A stretch of DNA of 64,000 bases from an uncultured Sulfurovum sp. Lineage in GTDB: Bacteria > Campylobacterota > Campylobacteria > Campylobacterales > Sulfurovaceae. Location: the NCBI GenBank assembly GCA_902727855.1, contig CACVAS010000020.1:101740-165739 (forward strand), read 5' to 3'. The first letter of the stretch is position 1. The number at the start of each line of letters is the position of its first letter. Made by a program: the position numbers and the translations under genes. This document shows positions 53,753 to 62,300 of the stretch, one piece after another. The notes below the pieces were generated by a model. That model saw only the letters and a program-made list of their open reading frames with translations. It was not told where the DNA came from and made no database searches.

Positions 53753-54145
53753 ATGTTAGTACAAGAAGTAATGACCTCAAAAGATAAACTTGTTTCGGTT
53801 GAACCTACAGCGACTGTAAGAGAAGCATTAAAACTTATGCGTAAGCATTCGGTACGTTCTGTTATTGTAAACAAAACGCAAGACAGTGGTGCATATGGTT
53901 TAGTTACATTTAAAAATATCTTACAAAGTATTGTAGCAGAAGATGGTGATATTGATTTACTCAATGTCTATGATATAGCTGCAACACCTGCTATGAGTGT
54001 TTCATCAAAACTAGATGTGAAATATGCTGCAAGAATGATGGTTAATTCAAGTATAAAACGTCTACTGATCATTGACAATAATGAGCTTCAAGGTATTTTA
54101 ACCATGACAGACATTATTGAAATTCTTATGGATTCTGTAGAGTAA
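53753..54145 (+). CDS. CBS-domain pair protein
   Basis: A 130-residue soluble protein built of two CBS motifs. The first holds VQEVMTSKDKLVSVEPTAT and REALKLMRKHSVRSVIVNK, the second ATPAMSVSSKLDVKYAARMM and RLLIIDNNELQGILTMTDII. Such pairs bind adenine nucleotides. It follows the P-II-like gene by 8 bp and completes a three-gene operon. Confidence 0.87.
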   Translation: MLVQEVMTSKDKLVSVEPTATVREALKLMRKHSVRSVIVNKTQDSGAYGLVTFKNILQSIVAEDGDIDLLNVYDIAATPAMSVSSKLDVKYAARMMVNSSIKRLLIIDNNELQGILTMTDIIEILMDSVE

Positions 54146-54175
54146 TTATATTTTTTATGAACTTGATTGAAGGCT

Positions 54176-55390
54176 TCATTTAAAAGGAAAAGTGAGTTTA
54201 AAAATACTCCCCTCTCCTTTTTTTGAATTCAATCCCAATTTTATTTTATACTGTTTACAGATAGAAAGTACAATACTTAACCCTATACCAAACCCTCCAC
54301 GCTCATCATTGGCACGATAATATCTTCTAAAGATATCTTCTTGTACTGCTTCATCAATACCTATACCCTTATCTTCAACTTCTAGAGTATTATCTTTTAA
54401 CCCTATACGAATCTTTCCATCAACGTTAGAGTATTTAATCGCATTTGAAACAAGATTATCTATAAGTCTATACACTGAACGCTTGGGCATCATTATTTTA
54501 GTCGGTTCAATATCTAAATTGAGACTTAAACGTTTTGAGTCCATTAGTTCTTTCATAAACTCTATTCTCTCCTCAATAATTTTTGCCAAACATAACTCTT
54601 CTGATGGTTCTACCCCTCCTTCAAGCCTATAAGTCAAAGATCCGTACATTGTACTTAGTCTTTTTGCTGAAGCTTCAAGACGCATCATTTTTTTAGGTTC
54701 TACATTTTTCAAAGATTGTATGGTCATCAATATAGCAGAGATAGGTGTGTTAAGTTCATGTGTCGTATCTGAAATAAATTGATCAAGTGATTCTATTTGT
54801 TCTCGTACAGGTCGTAAAAAAAGTTTACCTAAAAAAAATCCCACTATACCCATGAGTATAAATGAAAAAATCAAATAACCAATAATTTTTACCCGTAAAT
54901 CTACAAATGATTGCGCCAAATCATTCTCTTTTAACACCACATAACGTATACCTAAGTGTTCACTTGTATCTTCAGAAACCGTATAGCATTTCTTGTTTTT
55001 CTCAAAAAAATCTATATCAAATGTTGATACATTATCAATTTGCGTGTAGAGTGGTCGCTTATTTGTATCATAATACCCTACTTCAAATCTACAATGATTT
55101 AAATTCTTTAAAAAGGCTACAGCATTAAAATGTTCATAATCAGCTTTCTTCATCTTCATCGCTTTCATTACGATTTCAGATGATATCATACGTGACTGAT
55201 ACATCATCTCATACTTCATAGCAGATTTCATAGCAGCACGATTGTTCTCAAAAAAAAGATACCCAATGATACTCAGTAAAATAAAGACTGAAACCAAATA
55301 GACTGTTAAAAATCTAAAAAGAGATTTACGTTCGTACGATGTTAAAACGATAACCTTCTCCTTTAATATTGTCAAAATAATCTTTATCAA
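54176..55390 (-). CDS. Sensor histidine kinase
   Basis: A two-component kinase of up to 404 residues. Two membrane helices (about 29-50 and 168-190) flank a periplasmic sensor loop with three cysteines; the dimerisation box is SDTTHELNTPISAILMTIQSL; the ATPase domain has the N-box LVSNAIKYS, then VEDKGIGIDE and FGIGLSIV. The frame opens at a TTG (55390) well inside the response regulator gene; no ATG or GTG lies near the likely start at LTSYERKSLFRF, so the start is uncertain. Its signal is unknown. Confidence 0.85.
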   Translation of the reverse strand: MIKIILTILKEKVIVLTSYERKSLFRFLTVYLVSVFILLSIIGYLFFENNRAAMKSAMKYEMMYQSRMISSEIVMKAMKMKKADYEHFNAVAFLKNLNHCRFEVGYYDTNKRPLYTQIDNVSTFDIDFFEKNKKCYTVSEDTSEHLGIRYVVLKENDLAQSFVDLRVKIIGYLIFSFILMGIVGFFLGKLFLRPVREQIESLDQFISDTTHELNTPISAILMTIQSLKNVEPKKMMRLEASAKRLSTMYGSLTYRLEGGVEPSEELCLAKIIEERIEFMKELMDSKRLSLNLDIEPTKIMMPKRSVYRLIDNLVSNAIKYSNVDGKIRIGLKDNTLEVEDKGIGIDEAVQEDIFRRYYRANDERGGFGIGLSIVLSICKQYKIKLGLNSKKGEGSIFKLTFPFK

Positions 55391-55991
55391 ACATTTTTCT
55401 TAGATTTTTAATATAAGTACGTATGGTAGCATGTGTTGGCACATTATCATCCTCCCAAATATTTTCAATAATCTCATCACAAGATATTATTTTTCCACTA
55501 TTTCTAACAAAATACTCTAAAACTTGTGCCTCTTTTTGTCTCATCTCTATCAGGGTATTACCACTAAGTAGTTGATGTGCTTTAGGTATAAATTTTATAC
55601 CATCAAACTCTATTTCATCTTGTAAACGATGTACTTTAACAATACGCTGTATCCGAGCATCTAGTTCTTCAAGTTCAAATGGTTTTTTTAAATAATCATC
55701 AGCACCTATAGCAAAACCTTTTTTAAGGTCACTAATACCTGAAAGTGATGTAATATATATAGCAGGCGTCGTATTACCTATTTCACGTAAGTAGCTAAGA
55801 ATTTCAAAGCCGTTAATGTTGGGAACATTCACATCTAAAAGTAGCATGTCAAAAGTACGAGAAGCTATGGCGTCAAGTGCTTTTTCACCATCAAAATATG
55901 CCTCAACATCATACCCTTCTTCTTGCAGGAACTCAGACATTATTTCTTGTAAAATAATATCATCTTCTAATAGCAATATTTTCATATACAA
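55326..55991 (-). CDS. OmpR-family response regulator
   Basis: A 221-residue response regulator. The receiver domain has the acidic pair LLEDD, the phosphoacceptor in LLLDVNVPNI (Asp53 or so), and the Lys in KKPFELEELDARI. The C-terminal winged helix (about 125-220) shows RQKEAQVLEYFVRN and THATIRTYIKNLRKMF. It precedes the kinase and overlaps its reading frame. The regulated genes are not indicated. Confidence 0.92.
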   Translation of the reverse strand: MYMKILLLEDDIILQEIMSEFLQEEGYDVEAYFDGEKALDAIASRTFDMLLLDVNVPNINGFEILSYLREIGNTTPAIYITSLSGISDLKKGFAIGADDYLKKPFELEELDARIQRIVKVHRLQDEIEFDGIKFIPKAHQLLSGNTLIEMRQKEAQVLEYFVRNSGKIISCDEIIENIWEDDNVPTHATIRTYIKNLRKMFDKDYFDNIKGEGYRFNIVRT

Positions 55992-56107
55992 CCCTTTGAG
56001 ATACGTTTGATTATATAGATTTTAGCATAAGTTATGTGTAGTAAACTACACATATTAAAGTATATTATACTAAGGCGGTCATGGAACAACTCAAATAACT
56101 TGTCATT

Positions 56108-56407
56108 TTAAAGGTCCTTTGCATTCCTAAACTCTGCTATTTCACTCTCTACCATCCCATCTATCATACGGACATAAAGGTCATTTATAAGATTTGGAGA
56201 GAGATCCAATTCTATGGCTTGTGCACGTACTGCTGAGATAACATCAGATACCCTGTTTTCTGCTTTTACTTCCTCAATACTTGTCTTAAAATGAGCAATT
56301 TGCTTGATATAATCATTTCGCATTGCAATAAGTTTGACTATCTCTTCATCAACTTTATCTATCTCTGATCTTGCTTCATCTAGTGTGTTACATTGTTTCA
56401 TTTGCAT
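56108..56407 (-). CDS. AroQ-type chorismate mutase
   Basis: A 99-residue all-helical protein of the AroQ class. Helix 1 shows EARSEIDKVDEEIVKLIAMR, then the AENRVSDVI segment and the C-terminal helix LYVRMIDGMVESEIAEF. The family converts chorismate to prephenate, or in the related PchB group splits isochorismate. Which of the two cannot be decided by eye. The gene is isolated; no aromatic-pathway genes are near. Confidence 0.8.
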   Translation of the reverse strand: MQMKQCNTLDEARSEIDKVDEEIVKLIAMRNDYIKQIAHFKTSIEEVKAENRVSDVISAVRAQAIELDLSPNLINDLYVRMIDGMVESEIAEFRNAKDL

Positions 56408-56493
56408 AGCTATTCCTTAATATATATCTTGAAATATTATAGCTTAATATCTATTAATGAGCATGGGGAGGTGGGTAAAAAGATTGTTGATAA

Positions 56494-56515
56494 GAGTGAA
56501 CAAACCTGTTCACTC
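56494..56515 (-). terminator. Hairpin downstream of dnaK
   Basis: GAGTGAACA, 4-nt loop, TGTTCACTC (9-bp perfect stem) about 55 bp after the dnaK stop. On the minus strand it is followed after a few bases by a T-rich tract, so it is the probable terminator. Confidence 0.55.
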
Positions 56516-56553
56516 TCAATTTAAAAATGACTATTCTATGTAGCTAATAGGTA

Positions 56554-56571
56554 AATACGACTAGTCGTATT
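56554..56571. repeat. Perfect 18-bp palindrome overlapping dnaK stop
   Basis: AATACGACTAGTCGTATT reads identically on both strands and includes two bases of the dnaK stop codon. It may add to termination or mRNA stability. Confidence 0.5.
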
Positions 56572-58444
56572 ATTCTACTTCCGCATCAATAACGTCGTCA
56601 TCATCGGCTTTTTTTGCTTTTGGATTTTCACCACCTTGTTCTTTGGCATACATAGCCTCTGCTAATTTATGTGACTTTTCAGTCAACGCTTTTACTTTTT
56701 CTTCAATCTGCTCTTTTGTAGCAGAATCATCTTTCAATGTTGTCTCCAAATCAGTAATCGCTGCTTCAATAGCTTCTTTTTCAGCTGCATCAAAATTTTC
56801 ACCTACATCACTAAGTGACTTACGTGTTTGATGTACCAATGCATCTGCTTGATTTCTAGCTTCAACAACTTCTTTTCTTTTTTCGTCTTCAGCTTTATTT
56901 GCTTCAGCATCTTGAACCATTTTTTCTATCTCATCATCAGAAAGTCCGCTCGAACCAGTAATTTTAATCTCTTGAGACTTTCCTGTACCTTTATCTGATG
57001 CCGTAACTGTCAAGATACCATTGGCATCAATGTCAAATGTTACTTCAATCTGTGGTACACCTCTTGGTGCTGCTGGTACATCTCTAAGTTCAAACATCCC
57101 TAAAGACTTGTTGTCTTTTGAAAACTCTCTTTCACCTTGAAGTACATGAATACTTACAGCTGGTTGGTTATCTTCTGCTGTAGAGAATACTTGTGACTTC
57201 TTAGCTGGAATTGTTGTACCTTTTTCTATTACTTTAGTTGTTACTCCACCCAAAGTTTCAATACCAAGACTCAATGGTGTTACATCAAGTAGTAGTACAT
57301 CTTTAACATCACCTGCTAAAACACCACCTTGAATGGCAGCACCAAGTGCAACAACTTCATCTGGATTCACAGATTTATTGAGTTCTTTTCCAAAGAATTT
57401 TTTCATCTCTTCTTGAACCAATGGTACTCTTGTTGAACCACCAACCATCACAACTTCATTTATCTCAGATGTACTTAGTCCTGCATCTTTAAGAACACCC
57501 TGAACTGTTTTAATGGTTGAATCTACAAGGTCAGCAACCAAAGATTCAAACTTTGCTCTTGTAATCTTTACAATCAAGTGCTTAGGACCCGATGCATCTG
57601 CTGTGATAAATGGAAGATTTATCTCTGTTTCTGTTGAACTAGAAAGCTCTTTTTTAGCTGTTTCTGCTGCATCTTTAACACGCTGAAGTGCCATGACATC
57701 TGCTTTTACATCAATACCCGTGTCAGATTTAAATTGATCGGCTACAAAATCGATAATTTTGTTATCAAAATCATCTCCACCTAAGAATGCATCTCCACCA
57801 GTTGCTAGAACTTCAACAACACCATCACCTGTTTCAAGTGCAGTAACATCAAATGTACCACCTCCAAGGTCATACACAACTATCTGCTCTGCATCTTTCT
57901 TATCTAAACCATATGCAAGTGCAGCTGATGTTGGCTCATTAATAATACGAAGTACATTTAATCCTGCAATTGTTCCTGCTTCTTTTGTTGCTTTTCTTTG
58001 TGCATCATTGAAGTATGCTGGTACTGTAATAACTGCATCAGTTACAGTCTCTCCAAGATACGCTTCTGCATCTTCTTTCATTTTCATGAGTACTTTTGCA
58101 GAAATCTCTTGTGGTGTATACGTTTTACCCGCTACTTCAATAGCACACGCACCACTACGGTCGATAATGTGATAAGGAAGCTTTGACTGTGCTTCTTTTG
58201 CCTTATCTTCACTCATCATAAGACCCATAATTCTCTTAATAGAGTAAATTGTATTCTCTGGGTTCGTAATCGCTTGTCTTTTTGCAGACTCACCAACTAA
58301 CACTTCACCTTTATCTGTAAATGCAACAATAGAAGGTGTTGTATTTTTACCCTCTTTATTTGCAATAATCTTTGCTTCACCGTTGTCAAAAACTGCCATT
58401 GCAGAGTTTGTTGTTCCTAAATCTATTCCTAATACTTTTGCCAT
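56570..58444 (-). CDS. dnaK: Chaperone DnaK (Hsp70)
   Basis: DnaK, 624 residues, is the main ATP-driven protein-folding chaperone. The ATPase domain starts with [13 protein letters not shown] and contains [12 protein letters not shown] and the [13 protein letters not shown] signature; the linker [12 protein letters not shown] precedes the substrate domain; the C-terminal lid is Ala/Lys/Glu-rich. It follows grpE with a palindromic repeat between them. A HspR-type operator upstream of grpE probably governs both. Confidence 0.97.
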   Translation of the reverse strand: MAKVLGIDLGTTNSAMAVFDNGEAKIIANKEGKNTTPSIVAFTDKGEVLVGESAKRQAITNPENTIYSIKRIMGLMMSEDKAKEAQSKLPYHIIDRSGACAIEVAGKTYTPQEISAKVLMKMKEDAEAYLGETVTDAVITVPAYFNDAQRKATKEAGTIAGLNVLRIINEPTSAALAYGLDKKDAEQIVVYDLGGGTFDVTALETGDGVVEVLATGGDAFLGGDDFDNKIIDFVADQFKSDTGIDVKADVMALQRVKDAAETAKKELSSSTETEINLPFITADASGPKHLIVKITRAKFESLVADLVDSTIKTVQGVLKDAGLSTSEINEVVMVGGSTRVPLVQEEMKKFFGKELNKSVNPDEVVALGAAIQGGVLAGDVKDVLLLDVTPLSLGIETLGGVTTKVIEKGTTIPAKKSQVFSTAEDNQPAVSIHVLQGEREFSKDNKSLGMFELRDVPAAPRGVPQIEVTFDIDANGILTVTASDKGTGKSQEIKITGSSGLSDDEIEKMVQDAEANKAEDEKRKEVVEARNQADALVHQTRKSLSDVGENFDAAEKEAIEAAITDLETTLKDDSATKEQIEEKVKALTEKSHKLAEAMYAKEQGGENPKAKKADDDDVIDAEVE

Positions 58445-58476
58445 ATTTATTTCCTTTATATATTATCTATTTTTTC

Positions 58477-58542
58477 GTAGGGGCGATTGCCATCGCACCA
58501 AAACTACAATATTATAACGGTGCGATAGCAATCGCCCCCTAC
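58477..58542. repeat. REP-like palindromic hairpin between grpE and dnaK
   Basis: Left arm 58477-58499 (beginning GTAGGGGCGATTGC) and right arm 58519-58542 form an almost perfect 23-bp inverted repeat with one mismatch and one extra C, separated by a 19-bp AT-rich loop. It is much more GC-rich than its surroundings and stands out as an inserted REP/MITE-like element. It may affect the grpE-dnaK mRNA. Confidence 0.75.
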
Positions 58543-58547
58543 AACAT

Positions 58548-59117
58548 TTATTTACAAGTACTTACCATTGCTGGTCTTAGGACTCTATCTTTAATAGTGT
58601 ATCCCTTTTGCATCACTTGTACTACATCTCCTACTTCATGCTCATCGCTTTCAACTTGCATAATAGCCTGATGTACTTCAGGATCAAACTCACCTGAACA
58701 ATCTACTTCTTTGATACTATTTTTTTCTAGTATCTTTTTGAGCTGTTCAAAAGTAAGATTTACACCCTCTTTCATATTTACTAACACTTCAGAATTATTC
58801 TCATCATCTGCATTTTCAATGGATGACAAAGCATTCTCAAAAGAGTCCATTACTGCCAAGATATCTTTTGCAAAACTCTCATTTGCATAAGAGACAGCAT
58901 TGTTTTTATCTTTTTCTAAACGTCTTTTAGTATTTTCAAAATCAGCATGTGCTCTTAAATATTTATCTTTATAGTCAGCAGCTTCGGCTAGTGCCTCTTC
59001 TAACGGATCAACTTCAGTTGACCCTTCATCAGTTGCTTTAGCTTGTTCTTCTATCGTATCTTCAGTTTGCACTTCTTCTGTTTGAGACTCTTCAGTTGTT
59101 TTATTCTCATCACTCAT
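58548..59117 (-). CDS. grpE: Nucleotide exchange factor GrpE
   Basis: GrpE releases ADP from DnaK. The 189-residue protein has an acidic, disordered N-terminus (about 1-45), a long helix with LAEAADYKDKYLRAHADFENTKRRL (about 48-72), and a C-terminal beta domain with VDCSGEFDPEVHQAIMQVES and the ending KGYTIKDRVLRPAMV. It opens the unit grpE-dnaK; no hrcA precedes it. Confidence 0.95.
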   Translation of the reverse strand: MSDENKTTEESQTEEVQTEDTIEEQAKATDEGSTEVDPLEEALAEAADYKDKYLRAHADFENTKRRLEKDKNNAVSYANESFAKDILAVMDSFENALSSIENADDENNSEVLVNMKEGVNLTFEQLKKILEKNSIKEVDCSGEFDPEVHQAIMQVESDEHEVGDVVQVMQKGYTIKDRVLRPAMVSTCK

Positions 59118-59171
59118 AAAAAATCTCCTTTATTCAATAAAATTTGCATTACATTTTGTAAGCTTAAATGT

Positions 59172-59201
59172 ATTATACAAAATTGAGTCTATCTTTGTCA
59201 A
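59172..59201 (-). promoter_or_regulatory. Sigma-70 promoter of grpE-dnaK
   Basis: On the minus strand, a perfect TTGACA (59201-59196) and a perfect TATAAT (59177-59172) lie 18 bp apart, 55 bp before the grpE ATG. Confidence 0.75.
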
Positions 59202-59202
59202 G
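59182..59202 (-). promoter_or_regulatory. HAIR-like (HspR) operator overlapping the grpE promoter
   Basis: The minus strand reads CTTGACA, 7-nt spacer, ACTCAAT. It matches 11 of 14 positions of the HspR operator CTTGAGT-N7-ACTCAAG. It overlaps the -35 box, as in HspR-controlled heat-shock operons of Campylobacter and Helicobacter. A second palindrome AGTCAA-C-TTGACT lies at 59212-59224. Confidence 0.55.
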
Positions 59203-59324
59203 TAGTAGTTAAGTCAACTTGACTAAACTATATAAATTACAATGTATTGGATTAGATAGTTTAACTTTATAATTAAAATTCAGAAATTAAAAATGTAAAT
59301 AAAGAGAAAAAAGAGAGTAAGTGC

Positions 59325-59353
59325 TAGCTTCTATACAAAATATATAGAAGCTA
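59325..59353 (-). terminator. Terminator of the large surface protein gene
   Basis: TAGCTTCTATA, 7-nt loop and its complement form an 11-bp perfect stem beginning 21 bp after the stop at 59374. A T/C-rich tract follows on the minus strand. Confidence 0.65.
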
Positions 59354-59373
59354 ACGCATTCAAAAGAGTTGGG

Positions 59374-62300
59374 CTACTTCGTGTTCCCATGTACGTTATC
59401 TTCTTGACGTCTTACGAAGAACAGACCCACTGTTCCTGTAAGAAATACTAGAAGAAGCATTGTCAAATTATTGAGTGTATCTCCGCTGTCTGATGTTTGT
59501 GTACTTTCACATGTTTTATCAAAGTCAACACTAATGGTTGCAGGGTTACTTACATTTCCACAAGTATCTCTTACAACATACTGTATTTCTGCTTTACCTG
59601 AACATACTTCATCTGGATCAAAGAGAATATTTCCTGTTACTTCATCTACTAACCATGTACCTTTACCTTTAGTATAAAGTGTGTTCACCTCATTACCTTC
59701 AGAATCAATCAATTTTACACTTGTTTTATTAAGTGACATTTCTGATTGTTCATCATTATCCAAGACGTTAATAGTTTTTACTTCTCCAACGGTAGCTGAT
59801 GTTATATCATTTTGTGCTACAGGTGATGTACTTACATCTTCACATGTCTTTTCTTCAACTATTGGCGTTGCTGTAGCAGTTGCAGTTGGTTTCGCTGTTG
59901 CCGTGGCTGTTGCTGTCGCTGTTGCCGTTGGTTTCGCTGTTGCCGTTGGCGTAGCTGTAGCAGTTGGTTTTGCTGTCACTGTTGGCGTTGGTGTAGCTGT
60001 AACAGTTGGTGTTGGCGTAGCTGTCGGCGTTGCCGTGACCAATATTTCAACAGGGTCAAAGTCATCACCACCATCTTTTTGCGTAAAGACATTATCTAAT
60101 GGATCGGCATCTGGGTTATCAGGTTCACTATTTGGTATTGAATCAATATCAACCCCACCTTTTGCACCTTCAATTTCAGCATTATTCACAATGCTTGTGC
60201 CATTGAAATCTTCTGAAATGATAAAGCTAATGTCTACAGTGACATTAGAGTCAACTGGAATTAATGCTATAGCTTCTATTAGTTTAGCTCTATCTTCACC
60301 ATCTAACTCCCAATTCGGGTCATTTAAGATAAGTCCTTCAGGAATATAGTCTGTAATATTCACGTCTGTTGCATTGGCTGTACCTTGGTTCACAACTGTG
60401 ATAGTAAACGTTACATCATCTCCAGGGCTAAATGGTCCAGGAGTTGCCGTTTCATTTAACTCAATGATCAGTGCAAGGTCAAACAAGGAGAATCCGAAGT
60501 CAACCGTCATATTACCATTATTATCATCTGCACTATCTGCATCATCTGTTCCCTCTAGTCCATTGTTTTCTGTTGCTTCGCCATTATGCGTTAGAGTCAC
60601 AAGTGGTGATATATGTGTACTTCCATTACTCTCTGCAATATTTGAATCATTGTTTGTATCATCATTATAAGTATCATTTTGTATTTCAGTTGGTCTATAT
60701 CCATCTGGTACAGTAACTTCTACTTTATAATCACCTTCTGGTAATCCAGCAAAGTAGTATTCTCCATCTATACCAGTTGTCTGTGTTGTTACATCTGGTA
60801 CAGCTGTGCCATTTGCTTCAAGTAATCTAACAATAGCTCCTGCAATACCTGGTTCACCTGTATCTTGTAGACCGTTATTGTCAGTATCATTCCATACAAC
60901 AGAACCAATACTTACTCTTGGTACAACATAATGTGATGGATCATCATCAGTGACTGGATCACCTGTAATATTACCATCAGCATTTACAACGGCCACATTT
61001 TCATAGTCACCTAATGTAGCTGTACCCATGAGTGTACATATCATTAATTCACCTCGTTGAAGTATTGTTTTAGGACATGTAATATCACCTTCAACGTTAT
61101 CATTAAGACCTACATTAATGAGTGTTTCATTTCCTGTATTTGCTACAACATACTCCCACGTCACTACATCACCTACATGCAATATTGGTGCTTCAGCATA
61201 GGAGTCAGCATCTACACCGTTAGTCGACTTCTCTACATCAATCTTTGGTTGTGGTATAAAGAATCCAAAGTCTACTGTAGCATTTGAATTATCGTCATCT
61301 TCACAACAACCTGTGTCACTTCCAACAATTGGTGAATTTTCACCTGTTGGTTCTTCATTATTAATTAAACTAAATAGACCTGAGGTGAAGACACGTGCAT
61401 TCAAGTCTTGCATTGCAATATTTGAATCATTATCTGTATCATCATTATCAGTTGTTGTTTGCACATCTGTTGGTGAGTACCCTTCTGGCATAGTTACTTG
61501 TACTTTGTAGTCACCTTCAGGTAGACCACAGAAACAATATTTACCATCTTCACCAGTCGTTTGTGTTGGTACTCCTGGTACAGCAGTGCCATTTTCATCT
61601 AACAATGTTACTACCGCTCCTTCAATACCTGGTTCATCGCTATCTTGTTTCCCATCCACATTGATGTCATTCCATACTACAGAACCTATACTTACTCTAG
61701 GTACAATGTAATGTGAAGGATCTTCATCTTCAACTGGATCTCCTGTAACTTTACCAGTCGCATCTACTTTAGCAATGTTTTCATAATCACCAAGTACCGC
61801 TACACCAGTCATTGTACATGTCATTGACTCACCTACAGCAAGTTCTGTTTTAGGACATGTAACATTTCCTTCTTTATTATCAGCAACACCTACGTTGATA
61901 AGTGTCTCTGTACCTGTATTTGTTACAACATATTCCCATGTTACGCTATCACCTACATGTAATACTGGCACATCTGCATCAGTTAAATTGTCAGCTTGTG
62001 CACCATTCGTTGTTTTTTCTATATCTACAATTGGTACTGGTTCAAAGAACGCGAAGTCAACGGTCATATTTCCATTGTTATCATCTGTATTATCAGCATC
62101 ATCTGATCCAGAAATACTTGAGTTCACATTACTTGGCTCGCCATTATTTGTGAGTGTAAATGTACCTGATGTATGCGTATTACTAGTTAATACATCTGTA
62201 CTATTTGCAATATTTGAATCATTTTCGCTGTCATCATCGTCTGTACCATTTTGTGTATTACTTGGTGCGTACCTTGCCGGTGGAACAACACTTACTTTGT

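Noticed and set aside
59681..60349. Plus-strand ORF of alternating Val-Ala opposite the large surface protein gene
   Set aside because: It is the antisense of the Thr/Pro/Ala linker; low-complexity repeats keep many frames open.
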